From: Ch128b sp964527925
GTDB lineage: Bacteria > Bacteroidota > Ignavibacteria > Ch128b
Assembly (NCBI GenBank): GCA_964527925.1
Contig: CAZGQO010000004.1
Coordinates: forward strand, 124,001-188,000
Reading direction: 5' to 3'
DNA length: 64,000 nt
This document shows, one piece after another, positions 48,136 to 56,796 of this stretch; the stretch's first letter is position 1; every line of letters starts with the position of its first letter. A program made the position numbers and the translations under genes. The notes under the pieces were generated by a model. That model saw only the letters and a list, made by a program, of their open reading frames with translations, was not told where the DNA came from and searched no databases.

Positions 48136-49220
48136 AACTTAATCATTGGTAAATTAATTTTCTTCAAATTGATTTTATTAATTACATCTTTGACGAAAAG
48201 ATAAGAGTGTTCGTCAATATTGATTTTTTTCAAATGAACCCCAAGAGCAACTACTTTATTTAACCCTGGTGAAAATACTTTTGAAGTCAGTACTCCAACT
48301 TCTGTATTATCATTTAAGTAAATAGTTTTATCATCGAAATTATAATCTTCATTCAATACAAAACCGGATAAACAAAATTTTACTTTTTCATAAGTATCGA
48401 GACGAGCAATCACCTCCTGACCGATATAACATCCTTTTGTAAAACTAACATATTTAATGAGATTGATATCATACGGATTAAAAGAATCATTCATTTCATT
48501 AGGGAAAGCAGGTTCACCTTGTTCTATTCTAATTATCTCAAAAGCTTCTTCGCCAATAAAATGTACACTAAAAATCATCAGGTTTGATTTTACATATTTG
48601 ATTAAATTTTCCCTGTTCAACTCATCACATAAAATAAGATATCCATAAAGATCCGGGAAAACTTCGTCTTTTATCACCCAGCATTGAAAATTTTCACCAA
48701 CATATTTGTAAATTTTGTATTCTTCGAGGTTTTTCAATTGGTCTCCAAAAAGAAGAGTGAAAAATATTTCAAATTTTTTTCCTAAAATTTTTAGATAAAG
48801 AATTGAATCGTTTAATTGTTCAAGCTTAATATCATCAAGTACTGAGTATCTTTCAATCCATCTATGAATTTTATCAGAATTTTCAGGACTTCCAATTAAG
48901 ATCATATGGTCTTGAAATTTCAATAACTTGATTTTATCTATCAGACGACCTTTTTCGTTTAGTAAAAGAGTTGTTTTGACCGTAAAATCATCCAGGTTTA
49001 ATAAATCATTAGTTGAAATTCTGTGAAGGAAATCCAGACTATCCTTTCCCGTAACTCTGAATATACTGTAATGCGATGCATCATAGACAGAAGCTGATTC
49101 ATAAAAAGATCTATACTCTTCATCAACAGATGTAAACTTAGATATTTTCTGATTGTGATTTAATGTTAGATTCGTAAAAAGTGTTTTATAAATATCAATT
49201 CTATTCATAATCATTCTCAT
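48132..49220 (-). CDS. ygfZ: YgfZ/GcvT-like folate-binding protein
   Basis: The 362-residue protein has the diagnostic KGCYIGQEVIARLDTY motif with the Cys of the YgfZ family. The first part, YRSFYESASVYDASHYSIFRVTGKDSLDFLHRISTNDL, matches the GcvT fold. YgfZ (IBA57-like) helps maintain certain 4Fe-4S enzymes and binds tetrahydrofolate. Three in-frame ATGs lie at 49220, 49214 and 49208, and the start is not decided. It is two bases downstream of the NTF2-like gene. Confidence 0.88.
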   Translation of the reverse strand: MRMIMNRIDIYKTLFTNLTLNHNQKISKFTSVDEEYRSFYESASVYDASHYSIFRVTGKDSLDFLHRISTNDLLNLDDFTVKTTLLLNEKGRLIDKIKLLKFQDHMILIGSPENSDKIHRWIERYSVLDDIKLEQLNDSILYLKILGKKFEIFFTLLFGDQLKNLEEYKIYKYVGENFQCWVIKDEVFPDLYGYLILCDELNRENLIKYVKSNLMIFSVHFIGEEAFEIIRIEQGEPAFPNEMNDSFNPYDINLIKYVSFTKGCYIGQEVIARLDTYEKVKFCLSGFVLNEDYNFDDKTIYLNDNTEVGVLTSKVFSPGLNKVVALGVHLKKINIDEHSYLFVKDVINKINLKKINLPMIKL

Positions 49221-49221
49221 C

Positions 49222-49638
49222 TTAATGATAACTGATCTTTAAGTTTCTTTCATTTGTTAAAACAGGCGAACTGTGATGATAAAACAATTTAAGTCCGTTC
49301 TCAGTTTCTTGGTAGAGATTAGTTGTCGCGATAAATGTTTGTGAAATTGTTTCTCGTGACGAGATAAAAATTTCTTCAATACAACTTATAATTCCAACTC
49401 TATCTCGAATAATTACATTTGGATTTCTAATTGTAAATTTCAATAATGTTTCTTCCATAAAGATTTTGTTCCAACCCTCTTTCACCTTTTCCCAGCCGAT
49501 AAGAATGTCCCAGCCTGGATGTATACAAACTACATCATCTGTATTTGCCCAGATCTGGGACATAGTCTCAATATCAAAATTTTCAAAAGCTTTGTAGTAA
49601 CTTTTATTTATTTCAAGTAAAGCATCTTTTGTGATCAT
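49222..49638 (-). CDS. NTF2/SnoaL-like protein
   Basis: The 138-residue protein has the cone-shaped NTF2-like pattern: an N-terminal helix (EINKSYYKAFENFDIETMSQIWANTDDVVCIHPG), then GWEKVKEGWNKIF and strands ending in FYHHSSPV. Relatives marked SnoaL/DUF4440 are often of unknown function and sometimes bind small ligands. Its start overlaps the peptidase stop by 4 bases. Confidence 0.78.
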   Translation of the reverse strand: MITKDALLEINKSYYKAFENFDIETMSQIWANTDDVVCIHPGWDILIGWEKVKEGWNKIFMEETLLKFTIRNPNVIIRDRVGIISCIEEIFISSRETISQTFIATTNLYQETENGLKLFYHHSSPVLTNERNLKISYH

Positions 49639-51008
49639 CTGGCACTAGTGAATTCGTTTAGGAAATAAGCGGAGCAAATTACACCACGCTTGAAGTTGTT
49701 TAAATCAAAATGTTCATTTGGAGAATGCAGATTTTCAGTTGATAATCCAAATCCCATCAATACGACTGGTGCCTTTAAGATTCTATTGAAATCAACAACA
49801 ATTGGAATTGAACCACCTTCTCTAATAAATAAGGGCTCTTTACCAAAAGCTTGATTCATAGCTTTTGCTGCAACTTGAATCGCCTTATTATCAATTGGAG
49901 TAATAGCAGGTTCACCACCGTGTAAAGTTTCAAGTTTGTAAGTAACTGACTTTGGAACTGCTTTTTTTAAATAATCTTTTAAAAGCTTTTCAACTTTTTT
50001 GGGAGTTTGATTAGGTACAAGACGCATGCTAATCTTTGCATAAGCTTTGGATGGTAAAACTGTCTTTGCACCAGTTCCAGTATAACCGCCCCAGATTCCA
50101 TTAATTTCAAGAGTTGGTCGAGCCCAGGTTCTTTCGAGAGTTGTGAAACCTTTTTCGCCAAAAAGTTCCTTAACCCCTAATTCTTTCATATAAGCTTTTT
50201 CGTTGAATTTTAATTTCTTAAATCCATCTCTCTCTTTCTTAGTTAATGGTAATACATCATCATAAAAATGAGGAATTGTAATCTTACCATTCTTATCTTT
50301 CATTCCAGAAAGTAAATCGCATAATGCCTGAATTGGATTCATCACAGCTCCGCCGAAGGTACCACTATGCAAATCACGATTAGGTCCAGTAATTTCGATC
50401 TGAAAATAAGCCAATCCCCTCAATGAATAAGTAATTGAAGGAGTTTTTTCATCATACATTGATGTATCTGAGATTACTACAGCATTACATTTCAAAAGAT
50501 TCTTGTATTTCTGAATTGTTTTAGGTAACGAAGGACTACCAATCTCTTCCTCACCTTCAATAATAAACTTTACATTGACTGGTAATTCAGTATCTGTTTT
50601 TACAAAAGCCTCCACACTTTTGATGTGAGTAAATAATTGTCCTTTATCGTCAGTCGCACCTCTCGCCCATATTTTCCCATCTCGAATTTCAGGTTCAAAT
50701 GGAGGTGATTTCCATAAATCAATTGGATCAACTGGTTGGACATCATAATGACCATAAACCAAAACTGTTGGTTTTTTAGGATCAACTATTTTTTCAGCAT
50801 AAACAATCGGATGACCTTCTTCAGGATTAAGAACTTGAACATTATTAAATCCTAATTCATTGAATTTTGACATTAGAAAATCAGCGGCTCTCTGCATTTC
50901 AGACTTTTTTTCTGGATCTGAACTAATACTTTGAATTCGCAAAAATTCTTTTAGTTCTTCAACAAAATTTTCAAATTTCTGATTGATGTATTGAATTAAA
51001 TTCTCCAT
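49635..51008 (-). CDS. M20 family metallopeptidase (dipeptidase)
   Basis: The 457-residue protein has YGHYDVQPVDP with the first zinc His and catalytic Asp, GRGATDDKGQ with the bridging Asp, EGEEEIGS with the catalytic and zinc Glu, and SDTSMYD. The dimerisation lid domain is present at about 215-350. The DVQPVDP form places it with Xaa-His or other dipeptidases of the M20F/ArgE-like group. It is cytosolic, with no signal peptide. Confidence 0.9.
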   Translation of the reverse strand: MENLIQYINQKFENFVEELKEFLRIQSISSDPEKKSEMQRAADFLMSKFNELGFNNVQVLNPEEGHPIVYAEKIVDPKKPTVLVYGHYDVQPVDPIDLWKSPPFEPEIRDGKIWARGATDDKGQLFTHIKSVEAFVKTDTELPVNVKFIIEGEEEIGSPSLPKTIQKYKNLLKCNAVVISDTSMYDEKTPSITYSLRGLAYFQIEITGPNRDLHSGTFGGAVMNPIQALCDLLSGMKDKNGKITIPHFYDDVLPLTKKERDGFKKLKFNEKAYMKELGVKELFGEKGFTTLERTWARPTLEINGIWGGYTGTGAKTVLPSKAYAKISMRLVPNQTPKKVEKLLKDYLKKAVPKSVTYKLETLHGGEPAITPIDNKAIQVAAKAMNQAFGKEPLFIREGGSIPIVVDFNRILKAPVVLMGFGLSTENLHSPNEHFDLNNFKRGVICSAYFLNEFTSAR

Positions 51009-51018
51009 TTTACACCTC

Positions 51019-52002
51019 TTAGTTTAGTTTGTATTTAAATAAAAGTGGAATAAATTCTTTGAAGTTTTTTTGATCTTCTTTCTTCAATTGCTGCAGAATA
51101 TTTATTGGTGGAACATAAAATTTTTTCCATGGATCATCAATTACATAAACAAAATTATTCTGGTCAAGCGTAATACTTTCGATAGCAGCAACATATTTTA
51201 AATCTCGTTTTCCAGGAACTGGAAGATTCAGTTTCTCGATATAAATCGATTCAATATTATAATTCTTATCAAACTTAATCTCAAAGAAATTTTGTTTATT
51301 ACGATCAATTCCTAAAAGATGATAATCATTTATTGCGTATAAACCACAAATGGTATGTATATTCAATTTCTTTGTAGATATTTCTTTAATTAAATGTTTT
51401 GAGTTTTTATCAATAATGTAAATCAGAGTTGAATCGAGAAATAAGTCCCCGTATTGAAAACCTTCCAGACCAAGGAAAATTCTGTTTTCAGAAATTCCTA
51501 TACCTTCGAAACCAATGTTTTGAGATAAATATTTAGAGAGAACATTCCATTGGGAAAAACTAATTTTTTCGATATCAACTATCTCGTCTTCAAAAACATC
51601 ATTGTTTTTGAATCTAAGTTTGTAAATTCCTGCTTCATTCAAAAAATCTGAACCATTTCCTTCAATAGATAAATAAACTTCATTTTTCCATTTATCATAG
51701 ACTATTTCTTCGAAATCTTTCTTTTCAAACATTCTCAAAAAATCTTCAACTTTATCACTTAATCCTACTGTATTAATCTTAATAGAATTATGCTTTAATC
51801 TAATATGATGAATCTTTCCGATATCATCACAAATCAAAAAATAATTTTGATTGTTTTTCTCACCTATAAAAGTTATTCCTGAAGACTGGTCAGTACGCTT
51901 ACTATTATCTTTCAACCAGATTGGAAAATCATCAAGCAAAGTTAGTCTATTGGTTGGTATTGTTAAGAATAATAAAACAAGAAGTATTGAAAAATTTTTC
52001 AT
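51019..52002 (-). CDS. Secreted beta-propeller-like protein of unknown function
   Basis: The 327-residue protein has a signal peptide (FSILLVLLFLTIPTNRL). The rest is a repeated strand pattern with segments such as SGITFIGEKNNQNYFLICDD, EEIVYDKWKNEVYLSIEG, FEGIGISENRIFLGLEG and ICGLYAINDYHLLGID. These resemble phytase-like esterase or SdiA-regulated propellers. No catalytic motif can be assigned. It is separate from the M20 gene by 10 bases and is likely its upstream operon partner. Confidence 0.65.
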   Translation of the reverse strand: MKNFSILLVLLFLTIPTNRLTLLDDFPIWLKDNSKRTDQSSGITFIGEKNNQNYFLICDDIGKIHHIRLKHNSIKINTVGLSDKVEDFLRMFEKKDFEEIVYDKWKNEVYLSIEGNGSDFLNEAGIYKLRFKNNDVFEDEIVDIEKISFSQWNVLSKYLSQNIGFEGIGISENRIFLGLEGFQYGDLFLDSTLIYIIDKNSKHLIKEISTKKLNIHTICGLYAINDYHLLGIDRNKQNFFEIKFDKNYNIESIYIEKLNLPVPGKRDLKYVAAIESITLDQNNFVYVIDDPWKKFYVPPINILQQLKKEDQKNFKEFIPLLFKYKLN

Positions 52003-52138
52003 AGTGAAACTAATTTACAAAGAAACGCTTACCTATCCAATAACATGCAATCCACCTCGAGCTAAATATAAACTAAGTTCTATTATTTTTTATTAATTTG
52101 AATTTAAATGCAAGTAAATTTTAATGAGGTTTAAATAT

Positions 52139-53500
52139 ATGTCAACACTAATGAAAAGTATTTCGGGAATTCGAGGAATCGTAGGCGATGGTCTTGATCC
52201 TCAAAATTTGGTCAAATTTTCAGCTGCTTTTGCAGAATTTTGCGGCTCTGGAAAAATAATTGTTGGTCGTGACTCACGTATAACTGGAAATTATTTTTCG
52301 AAGGTTGTTTGTGGAACACTTGAAGCATGCGGCTGTGAAGTTATTGATATTGGAATTGTTCCAACTCCAACTGTTGAAATTTATATTGAGGAGTTTGGTG
52401 CAAATGGTGGAATTATGATTTCAGCAAGTCACAATCCAATTGAATGGAATGCACTAAAACTCCTTAATTCAAAAGGAACATTTCTAACTCCTGATGAAGC
52501 TAAAAAATTTTTCGAATTAGAAAATTCATTTCAACCCAAATTTCGGAAGTGGAATGAAATTGGAAACTACAAATTCATAGAAAAAGCTTATCAATTACAC
52601 ATACAAAAGATATTACAGCTTGATATGATTGACTTAGAATTAATAAAAAGCAAAAAGTTTAATGTTCTTGTGGATTGTGTAAACGGTGCTGGAATTGGTG
52701 TTGTTCCGGAATTGCTTGAAACTTTTGGCTGTACTGTTACAAAATTAAATTGTGATCGAACGGGAATTTTTCCTCGAAATCCAGAACCTGTACCAGAAAA
52801 TTTAGTGGAGACAATTGAATTCGCTCGAAAAGGAAATTTCGATTTAACAATAATTGTTGATCCTGATGTTGATCGCCTTGTGCTTCTCCAGGATACAGGT
52901 GAACCATTCATTGAAGAAAATACAATAGTGCTTGTGAGTGATCAAATTCTTAGTAAAAAGAAAGGAAATGTTTGCGTCAATCTTTCAACAACTCGTGCTG
53001 TTGAAGATGTTGCAAAAAAACATGGCTGTAATGTTTTCAGATCACCCGTTGGTGAAATCAATGTAATTGAAAAAATGAAAGAAGTAAAAGCTGTCATTGG
53101 AGGTGAAGGAAGCGGTGGTGTGATTTATCCTGATTTACACTATGGCAGAGATGCACTTGTTGGAATTGCAATAGTACTTCAGCATTTAGCAGAGACTGGT
53201 AAAAAATTAAGCGATTACAAAAAAGAATTGCCGAATTACTTTATTCTTAAAGATAAGTTTGAAATTAAGAATGTTTCACCGGATGATATAATTTCAAAAT
53301 TGAAACAACACTTTTCTGATGCTCAGATAAACGAACTTGATGGTTTGAGAGTGGATTTCAAGGATCATTGGATTCACTTAAGGAAATCGAACACTGAGCC
53401 AATTATTCGATTGATAGTTGAGTCGACATCAAAAGAAAAAGCTAAACAGTTGATGAACGAATATAAAAATCTTCTCTCACAAATTATGAAGGCTAATTAA
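52139..53500 (+). CDS. glmM: Phosphoglucosamine mutase-like phosphohexomutase
   Basis: The start is placed at ATG 52139, with GAGG nine bases upstream; an ATG at 52124 would give five more residues. The 453-residue protein has SGIRGIVGDGL, the phosphoserine loop MISASHNPIEWNALK, the metal loop DPDVDRLVL and the substrate loop GEGSGGVI. GlmM converts glucosamine-6-phosphate to glucosamine-1-phosphate for UDP-GlcNAc. A phosphomannomutase/phosphoglucomutase role is the alternative. The stop overlaps the DUF58 stop on the other strand by 4 bases. Confidence 0.85.
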   Translation: MSTLMKSISGIRGIVGDGLDPQNLVKFSAAFAEFCGSGKIIVGRDSRITGNYFSKVVCGTLEACGCEVIDIGIVPTPTVEIYIEEFGANGGIMISASHNPIEWNALKLLNSKGTFLTPDEAKKFFELENSFQPKFRKWNEIGNYKFIEKAYQLHIQKILQLDMIDLELIKSKKFNVLVDCVNGAGIGVVPELLETFGCTVTKLNCDRTGIFPRNPEPVPENLVETIEFARKGNFDLTIIVDPDVDRLVLLQDTGEPFIEENTIVLVSDQILSKKKGNVCVNLSTTRAVEDVAKKHGCNVFRSPVGEINVIEKMKEVKAVIGGEGSGGVIYPDLHYGRDALVGIAIVLQHLAETGKKLSDYKKELPNYFILKDKFEIKNVSPDDIISKLKQHFSDAQINELDGLRVDFKDHWIHLRKSNTEPIIRLIVESTSKEKAKQLMNEYKNLLSQIMKAN

Positions 53501-54399
53501 AACAAAAGTTTACGTTTCTTAAGAAACGCCAATAAAGCTTTATCAAAATGATCGTCAGTAGTTATTAGATTATAATCAATGTGTTGATTGAGTAGAGATT
53601 TCTTTAACGATTCTGTGTAATTTTTTATAAGCGATTGATAAGATGATTTTATTTGATATGGTAAGACAGTCAACTCCTCCTGTGTTTCAAGGTCTCTAAA
53701 AATTGAATCACGATTAAACTCAAAGTTAAGCTCTTGTGGATCAAGAATTTGAAATGCAATCACTTCATTTTTCTTGAATCGAAATTTCTTTAATGCAGTT
53801 TCTATTCTTTCAGGTTCATCAAAGAAATCTGAAATAAATATAACCAATCCTCTCTTTTTTATTTTTTCAACGACAAGACTCAGACAGCTTGATGTACTTG
53901 TTTTGCCTTCAGGTTTTGAGGTGATTAAGTGTTTGTAAATTTCAATCAGATTGACTTTGGATGAACGTGGTTCGATTACTTTTAAAATTTTATCAGAATA
54001 AAGAACTAAACCAACAGCATCTTTTTGATCAAATAATAAATATGCTAACGCTGCTCCGAGAGTTATTGCATATTGAAATTTTGTGAGTTGATGACTTCCA
54101 AATTCCATTGATTTACTTGCATCAATAAGGATATAACATCTTAAGTTTGTTTCTTCTTCGTATTGTTTGATGTAATATTTATCTGTCTTACCGTAAACCT
54201 TCCAATCAATTCTCGAAATTTCATCTCCTAGAATGTATTGTCTATGTTCAGAAAATTCCACACTAAATCCATGATAGGGACTCTGATGCAGTCCGACAAG
54301 GAAACCTTCAACAATATATCTTGCTCTTAAATCTAATCGAGCTATTTTCGAAATAATTTTTGGATCAAGGAGATTTCGATAATTGGTCTGATATTTCAC
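53497..54399 (-). CDS. DUF58 protein with von Willebrand-like domain
   Basis: The 300-residue protein opens with the DUF58 block GFSVEFSEHRQYILGDEISRIDWKVYGKTDKYYIKQYEEET. A VWA-like region follows with DASKSMEFGS in place of the DxSxS metal site, and VIFISDFFDEPE. Such proteins usually work with a MoxR AAA+ ATPase, but no MoxR gene is in this window. It overlaps the TPR lipoprotein gene by 4 bases and faces glmM. Confidence 0.85.
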   Translation of the reverse strand: MKYQTNYRNLLDPKIISKIARLDLRARYIVEGFLVGLHQSPYHGFSVEFSEHRQYILGDEISRIDWKVYGKTDKYYIKQYEEETNLRCYILIDASKSMEFGSHQLTKFQYAITLGAALAYLLFDQKDAVGLVLYSDKILKVIEPRSSKVNLIEIYKHLITSKPEGKTSTSSCLSLVVEKIKKRGLVIFISDFFDEPERIETALKKFRFKKNEVIAFQILDPQELNFEFNRDSIFRDLETQEELTVLPYQIKSSYQSLIKNYTESLKKSLLNQHIDYNLITTDDHFDKALLAFLKKRKLLF

Positions 54400-54929
54400 T
54401 TCGAACTAACCTGAGATTTGATATCAACACCTTTTTCTATTAGTATTTCTTCTGGAGACTTACCAAGATTGTCATATTCAGCCCGTACTGATTGAGCAAG
54501 TTCATGGTCAGGATAAGCTTTGAGGAACTTTTTGTAGTAATATCTCGCTTGGTCATAATTTTTTAAATATTCAGCATTAATAAATCCAGCTAAAAAAATT
54601 GCTTCAGGAGTTTTTTCATAATTCGGATAATTTTCAATCAATCTTTGATAATATTCAAGTGCTTTATTATAAAAATCAATTTTATGAATTGAATCAGCTG
54701 CCTGTCCTTGATAGATTGTGCCGAGTGTAAATAAAGCTTCAGGTACAAATTCTGATTGCGGATGTTCATTTATTAGTTCTTCAAAATTGTTGATTGCTTC
54801 TTTAACATTTTGATTTTTTAAATCTTCCATTCCTGTTTCAAATAAATCTTTGTCAGATTTTGAATTACACGCTGAAAAAATCAACAAAATTGATATTAAA
54901 AAAATAAGATTTAAGTTATTCATCTTCAT
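54396..54929 (-). CDS. TPR lipoprotein, BamD/YbgF-like
   Basis: The 177-residue protein begins with a signal and lipobox (ILLIFSAC). Tetratricopeptide repeats follow: KNQNVKEAINNFEELINEHPQSEFVPEALFTLGTIYQGQ and YDQARYYYKKFLKAYPDHELAQSVRAEYDNLG. The likely place is the inner face of the outer membrane. It is shorter than BamD and is not confidently that subunit. The gene is in a minus-strand envelope run. Confidence 0.75.
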   Translation of the reverse strand: MKMNNLNLIFLISILLIFSACNSKSDKDLFETGMEDLKNQNVKEAINNFEELINEHPQSEFVPEALFTLGTIYQGQAADSIHKIDFYNKALEYYQRLIENYPNYEKTPEAIFLAGFINAEYLKNYDQARYYYKKFLKAYPDHELAQSVRAEYDNLGKSPEEILIEKGVDIKSQVSSK

Positions 54930-54944
54930 TTTGTTCTCCTCTTA

Positions 54945-55673
54945 TTATTCTTGAAACAAACTATATACAAAAATACCAAAACTTATTTCCATACCAATTG
55001 TAAAGACTGCAGAATAGTTATCGTATTTTCTAATCTTTTGATAATCTGATTGGTCTTTATCTTTTTTGTAAAAGTATTTGTTTGCCAATTGTTTGTAATA
55101 AGTTGAAAAAACTCCGTTTACTATCATCGATGTCAGTGCAATGTATTTGTATTTATAAAAAGATTTTCGAGCTTCCTTTTCTAGACTTTCAAGTACAATC
55201 TCTTTATTGAAATAAAATTCATTTGCGAGATTAATTATAGTTTCTTTATAACCAGTCAATTTTAGTTGTAAAAATTGCGGACTAAACATCAATTTGAGTT
55301 TCAAAGGTGTAAAACCATAAAACAAAGAATCAATATAAACCTCAGCATCTTGGGGTTTAGTATTTATAAAAATCTCAAAACTATAGTTTAAGTCGATCAA
55401 TGTATCCGATTGTAAGTTTATTTTTCTTTTAAAAATATTTTGATTGAAAAGAGAATCAACAGAATAAGCTTCTACCAAGTAAATGCCTGAATTCAATGTA
55501 GTGTCAAAATTATTTGTTGTTTTTATGAAATTACCTTCGATGTATAAATCAAATTCATTATCTGATATAATTTTAAGATTATATTCCTTAGTTTGTGCAA
55601 AAACTTCACATGAAAAGATTAAAAAAAGAAATAAAAAATTAATTACTGAGGAAAACAATTTTTCTATCATCAT
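54945..55673 (-). CDS. PEGA-domain membrane protein
   Basis: The 242-residue protein has a signal peptide and a PEGA-like repeat (INTKPQDAEVYIDSLFYGFTPLKLKL), then two C-terminal hydrophobic segments (YIALTSMIVNGVFSTYY; FTIGMEISFGIFVYSLF). PEGA domains are often found on envelope proteins of unknown role. The start overlaps the end of the PQQ-like propeller gene by 35 bases. Confidence 0.72.
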   Translation of the reverse strand: MMIEKLFSSVINFLFLFLIFSCEVFAQTKEYNLKIISDNEFDLYIEGNFIKTTNNFDTTLNSGIYLVEAYSVDSLFNQNIFKRKINLQSDTLIDLNYSFEIFINTKPQDAEVYIDSLFYGFTPLKLKLMFSPQFLQLKLTGYKETIINLANEFYFNKEIVLESLEKEARKSFYKYKYIALTSMIVNGVFSTYYKQLANKYFYKKDKDQSDYQKIRKYDNYSAVFTIGMEISFGIFVYSLFQE

Positions 55674-56796
55674 AGCCTGTAATGATTTTATCTTTGATAT
55701 ACACTGGATTTAGTTTAACTCTCCTTTTAAACTCAAACTTCTGAAGTAATTTCCCATCACATTTATCTAATAAAATTAATCTACCTGAAAAATCAGGAAC
55801 CACTAAAACATCCCCCACAATTAGAATAGAATTATTGATTATTCCTCCTATCGATTTTTTCCAGTTAAGTTCAAATGTTGATTGAGATATACTATACACA
55901 TTCCCTTTCAAGTCACCAATGAAAATACTTTCATCATCAAGAGATGGTATAGATCGAATTGCTGTTTCTAATTTAATTTTGTTTAAGATTTTGATATTTG
56001 CACAATCAAATTTATATAGATATCCTTCCTCATCGGCAAAATATATAAAACAACCTTTCGCATAAAAACCTGAACGAAAAACTTTTTGAATTGAGAACTT
56101 GTGTTCAATTTTACCATCGAGGGTTATGAAATAAATAGTACCATCAGTTGAACCCACAATAATTTTTTTATCATAAATTATTGGTTGGGAATAAAAACTT
56201 TTCTTCAAATCAATCTTCCACTCTATTTTTTTATTTTGACTAATTTTAATTACAAATCCATTCACTGTAATAAGATAAACATTTTTCTTATCATCCATTA
56301 AAAGTTCTTTTTCAACAGAACCATCTAAAATTTCAATTACTCGACTTTCACCTCTCATAAGATCATAGAAAATAACTTTGGAATTTTGTTCTTTAATACT
56401 TGCAAGTGGAAATATCAATTGTTTTTCCTGAACAATAATGCTTGTCATTATTGGTTGTTTAAAATTCATATAATGAGTTATCTTTTCATCGCTAAGATTA
56501 ATCGCATAAACATTTCCCTTCAAGTCACCAATCACAGCTAAATTATCCATCGCTTTAATTGATGAAAAATTTAATCCCCCTTTCAAATCAATGGTAGTCG
56601 AAATTTTTAAAGGCAATTTCAAAGAATCTTTGATATAAAAATTATTTGTAAAATTTTTACCATATACTGACCATTCATCTCCGTTTTTAAGGAATTTATC
56701 AATAATAATTTTTTTACCACAAGAATTGATTGTTAAAGCAACCAGAATGAAAGAAATCAAATTTATAATGTAAGAGAAAAGTCTATTTCTAAGCAT
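55639..56796 (-). CDS. PQQ-like beta-propeller lipoprotein (BamB-like layout)
   Basis: The 385-residue protein has a signal with lipobox (LVALTINSCGKK) and repeated propeller blades: GDLKGNVYAINLSDEK, GSTDGTIYFITLDGK, YFADEEGYLYKFDCANIK, IGDLKGNVYSISQ. This is the pattern of PQQ-like/BamB propellers, which scaffold outer-membrane assembly. Whether it acts with the BAM complex is unknown. The start overlaps the stop of the upstream barrel gene by one base. Confidence 0.78.
   Translation of the reverse strand: MLRNRLFSYIINLISFILVALTINSCGKKIIIDKFLKNGDEWSVYGKNFTNNFYIKDSLKLPLKISTTIDLKGGLNFSSIKAMDNLAVIGDLKGNVYAINLSDEKITHYMNFKQPIMTSIIVQEKQLIFPLASIKEQNSKVIFYDLMRGESRVIEILDGSVEKELLMDDKKNVYLITVNGFVIKISQNKKIEWKIDLKKSFYSQPIIYDKKIIVGSTDGTIYFITLDGKIEHKFSIQKVFRSGFYAKGCFIYFADEEGYLYKFDCANIKILNKIKLETAIRSIPSLDDESIFIGDLKGNVYSISQSTFELNWKKSIGGIINNSILIVGDVLVVPDFSGRLILLDKCDGKLLQKFEFKRRVKLNPVYIKDKIITGYDDRKIVFLSN

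Noticed and set aside
53497..53500. Overlap of glmM and DUF58 stop codons as a sign of error.
   Set aside because: Tail-to-tail overlaps of 4 bases are common in compact genomes and both proteins end normally.
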